64,000 bases of DNA from assembly GCA_047030855.1 (NCBI GenBank), contig JBKYIJ010000008.1:1054001-1118000 (forward strand), given 5' to 3'. Shown piece by piece: positions 1 through 9,219 of the stretch. A model generated the notes under the pieces. The model was not told the origin of the DNA. It did not search any database and worked only from the letters and a program-made list of their open reading frames with translations. The DNA comes from QVMM01 sp047030855 (GTDB lineage Bacteria; Bacteroidota; Bacteroidia; Bacteroidales; Dysgonomonadaceae). How positions within the stretch are numbered: the stretch's first letter is position 1; every line of letters starts with the position of its first letter. Made by a program: the position numbers and the translations under genes.

Positions 1-531
1 GTCTTCGTTGTATTCTTCTTTTATCGAAACATTGTAGTTATCCGCCGACGTAAAGGCTTCTTTCATCGCTCCCGCCCATTTTTTACCGACAGTTCCGATT
101 TGTCCGCCCGAAGGATCTGTAATAACGAAATTCCAACCTTTCCAGTCCCCTTTTATTTGGGCTATGTTGCCGCCTTTCCCATCCATGATATGAAATGTCG
201 GTTTCATGAAAGACCATTTTTGTTTTATTTTCCCTATCAGTTCGTGGTTTCCTGTTAAAACGTATATTTCAGACATCCAGAAAGTCCATCCTCTTTTTAT
301 TACAGCCAGAAGATTTCCTTCCATATCTACGATTTCGAGCAGGAAAGGGAGCATCGCTTTGTTCAGAAGCAGACGCATTGCTTTGTGCCCGGCTGATATT
401 CTTTGCCTGATAAATCCTATTTGTGTACCTTCCTGATTAAATACTTTGTATTCTGCTTCGAATTTAAAGAAGTTTACTTTTTGATTGATAAAATACTCGT
501 TCGTTTCGAAAAACGCGGGGAAATTTTCCAT
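1..531 (-). CDS. LURP-one-related/scramblase-like protein (3' end beyond window)
   Basis: An open frame of 177 codons starts with ATG at 531 and runs off the left edge without a stop, so the C-terminus is missing. The product has beta-rich repeated units (FLLEIVDMEGNLLAVIKR, then HIMDGKGGNIAQIKG, then FVITDPSGGQIGTVGKKW) in which a hydrophobic strand is followed by a 'G.x.(I/L).x.I.(K/R)' turn. This is the pattern of the phospholipid scramblase / LURP-one-related beta-barrel fold. Members of this family in bacteria have no established biochemical role. The neighbour on the same strand begins 45 bp downstream of this start on the map, so they may be separate transcripts. The family assignment rests on pattern recognition only. 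Confidence 0.7.
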   Translation of the reverse strand, partial: MENFPAFFETNEYFINQKVNFFKFEAEYKVFNQEGTQIGFIRQRISAGHKAMRLLLNKAMLPFLLEIVDMEGNLLAVIKRGWTFWMSEIYVLTGNHELIGKIKQKWSFMKPTFHIMDGKGGNIAQIKGDWKGWNFVITDPSGGQIGTVGKKWAGAMKEAFTSADNYNVSIKEEYNED

Positions 532-575
532 TTCAGATTGATTATTAAAAGTTTATATTTGTGTTTTGTATAAGT

Positions 576-1355
576 TTAACCGGCTATATTTGTCTTGATG
601 CCGATTTCCTCGACAAGTTTACCGATATTTTTTAATTCTTCCAAAGGAATTTTAGTAAGATTTTTTTCAGGGGTTTCCCTGTCGATTGTGTAAATCATCA
701 CTTCTTTCGGATTCAGTTTTTTTACTATTCCTAACCATGCTTTTATCTCTTTTTCGGTAGTGTTGTCCACTTTTTTACCGTTATGTTCGCCTCTGAGAAA
801 CATTGTCTGTAAGATGAAATTTCCGTTAAACTTCTTCATTAATTCCACTTGTTTCTCTACCGAATATTCTGGTGAGTTAGGACAATCCATGATCCTTATG
901 GTTTCAATAAATGCGGAATCGAGTTTCAGGATGTTGTTGTCAGCCTTTTTAAGCGCATTAAATACCTTTTCCCTGCCGATGTTCATCGCATTGGATAAAA
1001 CGCTTATTTTAGCTTTAGGAAAGTGTTTATTGCGTAATTCTAATGTATCGTCTATTATTTCTGCAAACTGAGGATGCATTGTCGGCTCTCCGTTTCCCGA
1101 AAAAGTGATTACATCGGGATATATTTTTTCCTTTTCCAAATCTTTTAATTTGAATTCTAAAGCGTTTCTTACATCTTCTCTTGTCGGAAGCTTTGTGTTT
1201 GTCCTGTGATCTTTATTGTAGCCACATTCACAGTATATGCAATCGAAAGAGCATAACTTTCCGTCGTAAGGCAATAGGTTTATACCTAATGATTTTCCAA
1301 GTCTCCTGCTGTGAATAGGTCCGAAAACTATCTGATCAAATAATATTGTCGACAT
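576..1355 (-). CDS. Radical SAM protein (COG0731-like)
   Basis: A 259-residue protein carries the radical SAM iron-sulfur motif CSFDCIYC (CxxxCxxC) near residue 36-43, which binds a 4Fe-4S cluster and S-adenosylmethionine to generate a 5'-deoxyadenosyl radical. A following 'TFSGNGEPTMHP' block is the GGE-like SAM-binding motif. The overall shape resembles the COG0731 family related to wyosine-type tRNA enzymes; bacterial members have no proven substrate. The start is followed by FDQIVFGPIHSRRLGKSLG, which is typical of the N-terminus of the family, so I accept the ATG at 1355. It is followed on the minus strand by the LURP-one-like gene and preceded by the YqaA-like membrane protein 16 bp away. 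Confidence 0.85.
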   Translation of the reverse strand: MSTILFDQIVFGPIHSRRLGKSLGINLLPYDGKLCSFDCIYCECGYNKDHRTNTKLPTREDVRNALEFKLKDLEKEKIYPDVITFSGNGEPTMHPQFAEIIDDTLELRNKHFPKAKISVLSNAMNIGREKVFNALKKADNNILKLDSAFIETIRIMDCPNSPEYSVEKQVELMKKFNGNFILQTMFLRGEHNGKKVDNTTEKEIKAWLGIVKKLNPKEVMIYTIDRETPEKNLTKIPLEELKNIGKLVEEIGIKTNIAG

Positions 1356-1371
1356 ACTTCTGTTTTTAATT

Positions 1372-1827
1372 TTATGTTAACCATTCTATCCCGTATTGTA
1401 CTCCATACATTAGAAGGACATATCGGGCAAATTTTCCTGTAAACATACTGATGTTTACGATATAAACATTAGCGCGCATGTATCCCAAAGCAATTGCAAT
1501 TACATCACCAACGACAGGGACAAAACTGAAAAAAGCCATTGCCGCTCCCCTGCCCTCCAGCCATCGGTGTACTTTATATATTTTTTCTTTGCTGGCTTTC
1601 AAATATTTTTCGATCCACTCTATTTTTCCTAATTTCCCCAAGTAGTAATTTGTCATCCCTCCAAGCCAGTTCCCGATTGATGCGATGATTACACATGTCC
1701 AAGGATCGAGCCCTGCCGCAAGCAGAGCTATAAAAACAACCTCCGATCCGATGGGCAATATTGTAGCGGCAAGAAATGCCGCCAAAAACAAACCTATATA
1801 TCCATATTCTGTAAAACTTTCGAGCAT
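1372..1827 (-). CDS. YqaA/DedA-type (SNARE-associated) small membrane protein
   Basis: A 151-residue membrane protein with about four hydrophobic segments. The N-terminal half has 'FLAAFLAATILPIGSEVVF', matching the re-entrant loop region of the DedA/VTT (SNARE-associated) superfamily, and the length fits the short YqaA branch. The sequence 'ASIGNWLGGMTNYYLGKLG' and the later 'FFSFVPVVGDVIAIALGYM' are typical family blocks. Members sit in the inner membrane and are linked to lipid-carrier or phospholipid handling, though the substrate of YqaA proteins is not settled. It lies 16 bp upstream of the radical SAM gene, so they may share a transcript. Confidence 0.8.
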   Translation of the reverse strand: MLESFTEYGYIGLFLAAFLAATILPIGSEVVFIALLAAGLDPWTCVIIASIGNWLGGMTNYYLGKLGKIEWIEKYLKASKEKIYKVHRWLEGRGAAMAFFSFVPVVGDVIAIALGYMRANVYIVNISMFTGKFARYVLLMYGVQYGIEWLT

Positions 1828-1862
1828 ATTTTATTAAAAAGACAGAAACCGACTGTCTGGTT

Positions 1863-3563
1863 TTATTTTATTAAGGTGCTTATTTTTAGTTTTTTATTGT
1901 TCCTTATTCTGATTATATATACACACAACCCTATTAACCCGATTAATGAAACATAAGGACTTATTTTTTGCACAATTGTACCCTCATACCATACTTTAAC
2001 TTGTCCTGATTCATTGGTAGCGATCTCTACTAATCCGTTTTGGCTTTGTGAGACAGGTATTTTTTTGTTATTGATTGTCGCTGTGTATCCTTTGTAGTAA
2101 GTTAATGGTAATTCGAGCGTATTAAACGCTTCTGATTTTAAATTAAAATTAATAATTCCTTTGTTTTTATTGAAGTTTGTGATAGAGATTTCAGTATTTG
2201 CCGATTCTATTTTATTTCCTCTTTTCAAAAAATAATCTGTTGAAGATATTTTTGACGGCAGGTATTCTGCTCCTGCAATCTGACATCCTTCCCTTATTGT
2301 GTTTTCATTTATTTCCGTGTTATTGAAATCGGCGAGAAAATTTTTATAGTACTTGGTGTCGGAATAGAATGTGAAGATTAAAAACAGTGAAATAGAGATT
2401 AATACAAGAATCTTTTGTTTGTCCGATTTCAATAATATACTCAGATAAAATCCTCCAGCAACAGCAAAAAAATAGCTCGAATATTTAAACAATCTCCAAG
2501 GAAACTGAATGAACTCAAGTTTATTAAGCGGGAAAATATTCCACGTGAAAAGATATGAATTGGAGAAGATGAAAAACAAACCGATAATTACTCCTATATC
2601 TATGCTTTTTAATTTTTCCGATCGTTCGCGAATCAATAATCTCAGGCATATCATACATAAAAGAAACGCTCCCATTTGTCCTCTCTGAATATTGAAAGGG
2701 CGATTCAAGTTGTTAGTCAGGTTTTGAAATAGTTCATCAAAATGCATCCGATGATAAGACATGTCTATATGAGGATTAATCTGGTAGTAGAATCTATTGG
2801 ATACCATTTGTTCCAGCATCGGAAATAAATATAAGCCACATATTAAAAAACAACTGAAACCGGCTATAATTAACGCATAAATTCTCTTTGATTCAGACAA
2901 CAGGTTTTTATAATAAACTATACAAAATATCAGTATTATAATGAAAAGTAATACAGTTGTTATTACATGAGTAAATACCGTTAAGATGAATCCTAAGGCT
3001 ATGATATACCATTTTTTATAATCCCCTTTTATAATTTCATACAATCCCCAAAATACAATCGGGATAAATATAAAACTTATATACTCGGCTAAAGCCACAT
3101 TATAGAAAGTCAGATATATTTTGTATGTGCAAAATGTATATAATACCGCACCGACGCTTGCACAAAATGTGCTGTTATATATTTTTTTGACAGATATATA
3201 CATGGATATGCCACATAGCATATTGCTGGAAAATAATAAAACATTATAGGCAAATAATATATTTGTCAGGTTTCCGATTATGGCAAAAGGGATAAGCAGA
3301 AAATCGGAATAGAAAGCCTGCGTAAAATATCCGTATCCGTTTATTGAATTGTAGTCTAAATGATACAGCCAGTTTCCGTCTTTTATGCTTTCCATTAAGA
3401 CAAGTAACCTGTTAAAGTTGAAATATGGATCAATTCCGATAAATAATGGATTATAACAAACCATCATTATCAGTGTAATAATTGTAATTCCGAAAATAAA
3501 CAGACACAATTGTAGTTTTTTGTTTGCGGTTATTGTATCAACTATTTTGTCTGTAGCTTTCAT
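1863..3563 (-). CDS. Multipass membrane protein, PF10131-like (second tandem copy)
   Basis: A protein of 566 residues if it starts at the ATG at 3563, which overlaps the TGA of the upstream paralogue as ATGA. An earlier in-frame ATG at 3605 would add 14 charged residues with no counterpart in the paralogue, so I prefer 3563. It has roughly a dozen hydrophobic helices and a C-terminal soluble part with 'YYKGYTATINNKKIPVSQS', resembling the beta-sandwich end of YfhO/PF10131-type (6-pyruvoyl-tetrahydropterin synthase-related membrane) proteins, which look like glycosyltransferase-C-fold enzymes. Early acidic 'GIDPYFNFNRLLVL' fits the first luminal loop. Substrate unknown. It is a tandem duplicate of the gene at 3560-5239. 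Confidence 0.7.
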   Translation of the reverse strand: MKATDKIVDTITANKKLQLCLFIFGITIITLIMMVCYNPLFIGIDPYFNFNRLLVLMESIKDGNWLYHLDYNSINGYGYFTQAFYSDFLLIPFAIIGNLTNILFAYNVLLFSSNMLCGISMYISVKKIYNSTFCASVGAVLYTFCTYKIYLTFYNVALAEYISFIFIPIVFWGLYEIIKGDYKKWYIIALGFILTVFTHVITTVLLFIIILIFCIVYYKNLLSESKRIYALIIAGFSCFLICGLYLFPMLEQMVSNRFYYQINPHIDMSYHRMHFDELFQNLTNNLNRPFNIQRGQMGAFLLCMICLRLLIRERSEKLKSIDIGVIIGLFFIFSNSYLFTWNIFPLNKLEFIQFPWRLFKYSSYFFAVAGGFYLSILLKSDKQKILVLISISLFLIFTFYSDTKYYKNFLADFNNTEINENTIREGCQIAGAEYLPSKISSTDYFLKRGNKIESANTEISITNFNKNKGIINFNLKSEAFNTLELPLTYYKGYTATINNKKIPVSQSQNGLVEIATNESGQVKVWYEGTIVQKISPYVSLIGLIGLCVYIIRIRNNKKLKISTLIK

Positions 3564-5239
3564 TTTGCGGCGCTCTTCTTTCTTGTTCTGATTATGTATA
3601 CACACAACCCAATTAACCCTATTAATGAAACATAAGGGCTTATTTTTTGCATAGTAGTACCCTCATACCATACTTTAATATGTCCAGATTCATTGGTAAC
3701 AATCTCCACTAATCCTTTTTCACTTTCTTGTATCGGGATCGGATGATTATTGATTGTGGCTGCATATCCTTTATAGTAAAACATAGGTAATTCGATACAG
3801 CCGGTTTGGGTGGTTAGAATATCGAAACTTGTTGTCCCTTTCTCTTTTTTAAAATTATTGATTTTTATATCGTTATTATTACATATTATTTTTTCGCCGC
3901 GTTGTTCCAGATAGTCTATGGATGGGAATTTAGAAGGAATATACTCCATTCCGTAGAGATGATAATTATTCGTATTTTTTGTCGGAGTTTCATTTATGTT
4001 TTTTCTTGAATTTTCATACTGAAAATCGCGTCCGCTGCTTGTAATAACGAATATTGTACACAATACAACCAGTGCTGCACCCAAAAAACGTCTTAAGTTC
4101 GATTTTAATATGGAAGCCAGATAATATCCTCCCGCAACAGCAAAGAAGTAACTGACAAACTCATAAAGCCTCCACGGAAGTTGAATAAAATATAACTTAT
4201 TGAAGGGAAATACTGTCCAAGGCACTAAAGAAGAAGCCAACAGAATAAAAACCAAACCAATGATAACCCCTACATCAACGCTTTTTAAAAGTGTCGATTT
4301 TTTCTCGGTTACAAACAATCTCAAACTGATTGCCCATGTAAGAAGAATACCCGTTGCGGGAATGAATATTTGTTTGGGGTGAATGATTCCGCTAAACAAT
4401 CCCCAGACTATCCAGTTCAGGTTTTGTTTATGGTCGTCAGGGTGTGCTTTGACTACTGTCTGATAATAGAAAGAACCCGAAGCCATTTGCTCCAGCAACG
4501 GAAACAGGAAATAGGCTGTTATAACAATGGTTGCAAATCCTGCAATGATCAAATAATAAATACGTTTACGCTCTTTTATAAAATCTTTGTAATATATGGC
4601 TAATAATATCAACATTGTAAAAAATGTAAGAAATGTTGACAACACATGAGTAAAAATCATCAAGCTGTATCCGATCGTGAGAATATACCATTTTTTGTAA
4701 TCTCCTTTCAGTATTTCATAGATGCCCAAGAATACAATAGGCAGAAAAGTAAAGGACAAGGCTTCGCCCAATGCCGAACGGACAAATAAATCCAAGAGCC
4801 TGTAAACGCAGAATGTATAGAGTATTGAACCGATAAATGCCGTATAAGAGTTTTTGTATATCCGATTGACGGTGCAATACATAAATACCCCACATAATAC
4901 AGTCATCGTAAACCACATGAACTGGTAGGCAAACGCAGCGCTTGTAAGCAATCCGATTGCGGCGAAAGGTACTAATATCAGATCGCAGTAAAACCATTTG
5001 GTTGCATATCCGTACCCGTTTGCTGCCGTAGAATCTATATAGATAGGGTAGGAGCCGTTTTTAAGGGCTTCCATTAGAACATTGAACCTCTTGTAGTGAA
5101 AATAGAAATCGAAGCTCGGAAACAGCTTGTAGCTGTATATCATCAACAGGGATAACAGCAAAAGGACGATAAAGAAAATCCAGAAATGAGATTTCTTTTT
5201 TTCGGCAATTGTATTTAGCAGATTATATACGTAATTCAT
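3560..5239 (-). CDS. Multipass membrane protein, PF10131-like (first tandem copy)
   Basis: A 559-residue integral membrane protein, clearly paralogous to the next gene downstream. Both share the N-terminal 'FPSFDFYFHYKRFNVLMEAL' region, the 'ANGYGY' loop, 'HVLSTFLTFF' and the C-terminal 'SPYVSLIGLIGLCVYIIR' membrane anchor. The topology resembles GT-C glycosyltransferases with an N-terminal periplasmic acidic loop, so a role in cell-surface glycan or lipid modification is plausible but unproven. The gene begins 7 bp after polA on the minus strand, and its stop overlaps the start of the second copy by 4 bp, so polA and both copies are probably co-transcribed or at least read through. Confidence 0.7.
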   Translation of the reverse strand: MNYVYNLLNTIAEKKKSHFWIFFIVLLLLSLLMIYSYKLFPSFDFYFHYKRFNVLMEALKNGSYPIYIDSTAANGYGYATKWFYCDLILVPFAAIGLLTSAAFAYQFMWFTMTVLCGVFMYCTVNRIYKNSYTAFIGSILYTFCVYRLLDLFVRSALGEALSFTFLPIVFLGIYEILKGDYKKWYILTIGYSLMIFTHVLSTFLTFFTMLILLAIYYKDFIKERKRIYYLIIAGFATIVITAYFLFPLLEQMASGSFYYQTVVKAHPDDHKQNLNWIVWGLFSGIIHPKQIFIPATGILLTWAISLRLFVTEKKSTLLKSVDVGVIIGLVFILLASSLVPWTVFPFNKLYFIQLPWRLYEFVSYFFAVAGGYYLASILKSNLRRFLGAALVVLCTIFVITSSGRDFQYENSRKNINETPTKNTNNYHLYGMEYIPSKFPSIDYLEQRGEKIICNNNDIKINNFKKEKGTTSFDILTTQTGCIELPMFYYKGYAATINNHPIPIQESEKGLVEIVTNESGHIKVWYEGTTMQKISPYVSLIGLIGLCVYIIRTRKKSAAK

Positions 5240-5246
5240 AGTTTTG

Positions 5247-8018
5247 TCAATGGGCTTCCAGCCAGTTATCGCCCGATCCGCAATCTACTTTGAGCGGTAC
5301 GGTCAGTTTATAGGCTGTTTCCATTTCTTCCGTTACGATTTGTTTCACTTTCGGAAGTTCGCTTTCAATAACATTAAAATTCAATTCGTCATGTACCTGA
5401 AGGATCATTTTTGACTCAATGCCCTCTTTTTCGAAGCGGTTGAATATCCGCACCATCGCTATTTTTATTATATCGGCTGCACTTCCCTGTATGGGTGCGT
5501 TGATCGCATTTCGTTCGGCGTATCCTCTTACGGTTGCGTTTCTTGAGTTTATGTCGGGAAGGAATCTTTTGCGTCCGAGAATGGTTTCCACATATCCGTG
5601 TTGTTGTGCCGTGTGTATGCTTTCGTCCATATATTTCTTGACATCCGGATAGGTGTCGAAATATCCGTCTATCAGTTCTTTGGCTTCCGATCTTGGGATA
5701 GACAGACGTTCGGCGAGCCCGAAAACCGATATTCCGTAAATGATCCCGAAGTTTGCTGTCTTTGCTTTTCGGCGCATATCGCTTGTTACCTGACTGATCG
5801 GTATTTTATAAATTTTTGCTGCGGTAGCGGCATGTATGTCTTCTCCGCCCATAAATGCTTCCACCATATGCGGATCTTTACTCAGATGAGCCATTATCCT
5901 CAATTCGATCTGAGAATAGTCGGCGGATAAAAAAACACAGCCTTCGTCAGCGACAAATGCCCGCCTGATCTCTTTTCCCTGCTCGTCACGGATCGGAATG
6001 TTTTGAAGGTTCGGATTACTGGAACTTAATCGTCCTGTTGAGGTAATGGTTTGATTATAAGATGTGTGTACTTTATGATCTTTCGGGTTTATCAGTTGAG
6101 GCAAAGCATCGATATATGTACTTAACAGTTTTTTTAACCCGCGATATTCCAGAATCTTTCCGACTATCGGATGTTTATCTTTTAGTTTTTCCAACACCTC
6201 TTCACTGGTGGTATATTGTCCTGTTTTTGTTTTTTTAGGCTTGTCGATAATTTTCATTCTGTCAAAAAGGATTTCTCCTACCTGTTTTGACGAATTTACA
6301 TTGAATTCGTTTCCTGCCAGCTGAAATATTTCCTGTTCGATTTTATTCATTTCGGCTGTCAAAACTTTTGACGACTCGTTAAGGGCCTCCGTATCGAGCC
6401 TTACGCCTGTATATTCCATATCGGCAAGTACATAGACAAGCGGAAGTTCTATTTCATAAAGCAGTTTTTCAAGCCCGTTTTCTTTTATCTCTTTTTCGAG
6501 AATATTTTTGAGTTTCAGTGTTATGTCAGCGTCTTCGCAAGCATAGTCCGAAACTATTTCTTTGGGAACGCTGCGCATATTCAGCTGATTCTTTCCTTTT
6601 GCCCCGATAAGTTCGTCGATATGAATGGTTTTGTAATTCAGATAAATTTCAGCCATATAGTCCATACCGTGTCTTTGCTCGGGATTCAGCAGGTAGTGGG
6701 CGATCATTGTGTCGAACAGTTTTCCTCGGATTTCAATATCGTATTTTTTCAGAACAATGATGTCGTACTTGATATTTTGTCCGATTTTTTCTATTTTTTC
6801 ATTTTCAAGAAAGCCTTTGAAGAGTTCAATTCTTTTTGCGGCTTCTTCACGATTCTGTGGAATGGGAACATAATATGCTTCTCCTTCTTTGAAAGCGAAT
6901 GACATTCCTACAAGTTCGCTGCTGATCGGATCGAGCCCTGTCGTTTCGGTATCGAATGAACAAAACTGTTGAACGGACAGCTTTTCTATTAAGTTTTTTA
7001 TATCTTCTTCGCTGTCCACAAGATGATATTGATGCGGAACATCATTTATTGTTTCGAGGTTTGAATAAATGTTATTTTCCGTATCGGTTGCGTTAAAATC
7101 GTCAAACAAGCTTCCTTGTTGGGGTGAAAATCTCGTAGCAGCAGGCTTTGCCTCTTTATTCAGTACACGATTGATAAGCGTACGGAACTCAAGCTCTTCA
7201 AATATATTTTGTAATTTTTCTTCGTCGATTTGTCCTTTTATGTATTCGTCTTTGTTAAAACCGATCGGAACATCCGTTTTGATCGTTGCAAGGTATTTCG
7301 AAAACAGTATCTGATCTTTATTCTCTTCGAGTTTGTTTTTCAAAGCGCCTTTTACCTGATCGGTATTCTCCAAAAGGTTTTCGATAGAGCCAAATTCCTG
7401 AATCAGTTTCTCAGCCGTTTTAGGACCTACGCCCGGACATCCCGGAATGTTGTCCGAAGCATCGCCCATGAGTCCTAAGAGATCTATCATCTGGATAGGG
7501 GAGGAGAGATTGTATTTTTCCATGATAGCTTTGGCGTCGAGTATCTGGAAACCTCCTCCGAAAGAATTTGGTTTGTACATGAAGATATGTTCTGTCGTAA
7601 GCTGCCCGTAGTCCTTATCGGGTGTCATCATATAGACTTCGAGAGATTCCTTTTCCGCCAGTTTGGCTACTGTTCCGATCACATCATCCGCTTCGTATTT
7701 CGGAACTTCGAGCATTTTTATATTATATGCCGATATAATGTCTTTTATGATCGGGACAGCTGCCCTGATGTCTTCGGGTGTTTCCTGACGCTGTGCTTTG
7801 TATTGTTCATATTCTTCGTGCCTGAATGTTCCTCCCGGAGGATCGAATGCAACGGCAATATGCGTTGGATTTTCTTTTTTCAGCAATTCTTCCAGCGTAT
7901 TTACAAAACCGAAAATGGCAGATGTATTTTGCCCTTTTGAGTTTATTCTCGGATTTTTTATGAAAGCGTAATAGGAACGGTATATAATTGCGTATGCGTC
8001 GACGAGAAATAGTTTCAT
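5247..8018 (-). CDS. polA: DNA polymerase I
   Basis: Full-length family A polymerase of 923 residues when started at the ATG at 8018 (MKLFLVDAYAIIYRSYYAF is the canonical N-terminus; an upstream in-frame start at 8057 would add a non-conserved 13 residues). Order of domains: 5'-3' flap exonuclease (about 1-290, with 'LLGLMGDASDNIPGCPGVG'), a 3'-5' exonuclease near 355 with an intact 'DTETTG' motif, so proofreading is probably active, then the polymerase domain with 'RRAFVADEGCVFLSADYSQI', 'RRKAKTANFGIIYGIS' (finger O-helix) and 'VHDELNF'. It fills gaps in repair and removes RNA primers. It lies immediately upstream of the PF10131-like pair. Confidence 0.97.
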   Translation of the reverse strand: MKLFLVDAYAIIYRSYYAFIKNPRINSKGQNTSAIFGFVNTLEELLKKENPTHIAVAFDPPGGTFRHEEYEQYKAQRQETPEDIRAAVPIIKDIISAYNIKMLEVPKYEADDVIGTVAKLAEKESLEVYMMTPDKDYGQLTTEHIFMYKPNSFGGGFQILDAKAIMEKYNLSSPIQMIDLLGLMGDASDNIPGCPGVGPKTAEKLIQEFGSIENLLENTDQVKGALKNKLEENKDQILFSKYLATIKTDVPIGFNKDEYIKGQIDEEKLQNIFEELEFRTLINRVLNKEAKPAATRFSPQQGSLFDDFNATDTENNIYSNLETINDVPHQYHLVDSEEDIKNLIEKLSVQQFCSFDTETTGLDPISSELVGMSFAFKEGEAYYVPIPQNREEAAKRIELFKGFLENEKIEKIGQNIKYDIIVLKKYDIEIRGKLFDTMIAHYLLNPEQRHGMDYMAEIYLNYKTIHIDELIGAKGKNQLNMRSVPKEIVSDYACEDADITLKLKNILEKEIKENGLEKLLYEIELPLVYVLADMEYTGVRLDTEALNESSKVLTAEMNKIEQEIFQLAGNEFNVNSSKQVGEILFDRMKIIDKPKKTKTGQYTTSEEVLEKLKDKHPIVGKILEYRGLKKLLSTYIDALPQLINPKDHKVHTSYNQTITSTGRLSSSNPNLQNIPIRDEQGKEIRRAFVADEGCVFLSADYSQIELRIMAHLSKDPHMVEAFMGGEDIHAATAAKIYKIPISQVTSDMRRKAKTANFGIIYGISVFGLAERLSIPRSEAKELIDGYFDTYPDVKKYMDESIHTAQQHGYVETILGRKRFLPDINSRNATVRGYAERNAINAPIQGSAADIIKIAMVRIFNRFEKEGIESKMILQVHDELNFNVIESELPKVKQIVTEEMETAYKLTVPLKVDCGSGDNWLEAH

Positions 8019-8106
8019 TACTTTTGTTTTAAGGACTAAATATACTAAATATGACAATATTGTCCGTAAAGTTATAAATAAATGCAGCTAAAAACCGAAT
8101 AATTTG

Positions 8107-8114
8107 TAAATTTG
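8107..8114 (+). promoter_or_regulatory. Putative -7 box (TAAATTTG) for the polyprenyl synthase gene
   Basis: TAAATTTG matches the Bacteroidota -7 consensus TAnnTTTG and sits 20 bp before the ATG at 8135. No clear -33 TTTG at the expected 19-base spacing, so this is a partial promoter call. Confidence 0.5.
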
Positions 8115-8134
8115 GGCTTTATTTGAACAATGAT

Positions 8135-9175
8135 ATGGATAAAAGGCTGTTGATAGCACAACCTGTAAATGCGGAACTGGATATATTTGATGATCGGTAT
8201 AGAAACTCCATATCCAGTGACAATGCTAAAATTCAAGCTGTTATAGATCATGTTTTGAAGTCGGATGGAAAAAGAATTCGTCCGATTTTATTATTGCTTG
8301 CGGCAAAAGCCTGTGGCTGTATTAACGATATTACTTATAGTTCCGCTGTTACTATCGAGTTGCTGCATACCGCTTCGCTGATCCATGACGATGTTGTCGA
8401 TGAATCCAAAATGAGACGCGGAAACCCTTCTTTGAATGCTATCTATGACAATCAGATCGCAGTGCTTGCAGGAGATTATTTTCTTTCCACATCATTGATC
8501 AAAAGCGTTTTAACAGGGAATATAGATATTATTACCATTATTTCCGACTTAGGCAGACGCTTGGCTGAAGGAGAGTTAAATCAACTGTTCTTGGCTAAAG
8601 ATGCCGTTCTTGATGAGAAAGAGTATTTTGAAGTGATCAGTAAAAAGACCGCTTCTCTTTTTTCTGCATGCATGAGAATAGGTGCTTTATCGGTTAATGC
8701 TGCCGAAAATGATATAAATAAATTTACTCTTTTGGGCGAATATTTTGGTGTTTGTTTTCAGATGCGTGACGATATTTTTGACTATTTCAGCAACGATGTC
8801 GGCAAACCTACAGGGAATGATATTAAAGAAGGTAAAATTACATTACCTCTTTTGTATGCCCTTGAAAATGCGCAGAATAAGCAGGCACGAAAAGAAATGC
8901 TGGATATAATATCAGACGCTGATTTTACGGAAGAAAATATCCATCGGCTTATTTCTTTTGCAAAAGAAAACGGAGGCATTGATTACGCTTATCGGAAAAT
9001 GGATGAGTATAAGCTTAAGGCAATTTCCGTAATAGATTCCTTACCCGAAAGCGACATCAGGACTTCGTTATATAAAGCTGTTGACTACATTGTGAAAGAG
9101 GCTACTGATTTTCTTTTCTTTTATATAAAAAAACCTTTTCGTCAAAAACAGGTATATTCTGATTGTAAATTCTGA
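8135..9175 (+). CDS. Polyprenyl diphosphate synthase (octaprenyl/heptaprenyl type)
   Basis: A trans-isoprenyl diphosphate synthase of 346 residues counted from the ATG at 8135; a TTG 12 bp earlier is possible but less likely. The first aspartate-rich motif is 'LIHDDVVDESKMRRG' (DDxxD form) and the second is 'FQMRDDIFDYF', both needed to bind Mg2+ and the diphosphates. 'DGKRIRPILLLLAAKACG' is the conserved N-terminal block. Members extend farnesyl diphosphate with isopentenyl units to make the side chain of menaquinone, the usual quinone of Bacteroidales. It is divergent from polA and convergent with the membrane glycosyltransferase-like gene. Confidence 0.93.
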   Translation: MDKRLLIAQPVNAELDIFDDRYRNSISSDNAKIQAVIDHVLKSDGKRIRPILLLLAAKACGCINDITYSSAVTIELLHTASLIHDDVVDESKMRRGNPSLNAIYDNQIAVLAGDYFLSTSLIKSVLTGNIDIITIISDLGRRLAEGELNQLFLAKDAVLDEKEYFEVISKKTASLFSACMRIGALSVNAAENDINKFTLLGEYFGVCFQMRDDIFDYFSNDVGKPTGNDIKEGKITLPLLYALENAQNKQARKEMLDIISDADFTEENIHRLISFAKENGGIDYAYRKMDEYKLKAISVIDSLPESDIRTSLYKAVDYIVKEATDFLFFYIKKPFRQKQVYSDCKF

Positions 9176-9219
9176 TCAGTTCATAATTGTTTTGTAGAGG
9201 TGCATACTTTTTGTACATA

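Noticed and set aside
2538..2553. Second parS-like sequence (TATTCCACGTGAAAAG)
   Set aside because: Three mismatches to the consensus and it lies inside a coding region where the bases are explained by the protein.
3561..3605. Upstream ATG (3605) for the second PF10131-like gene
   Set aside because: It would add residues not found in the paralogue; the ATG at 3563 overlaps the previous stop as ATGA.
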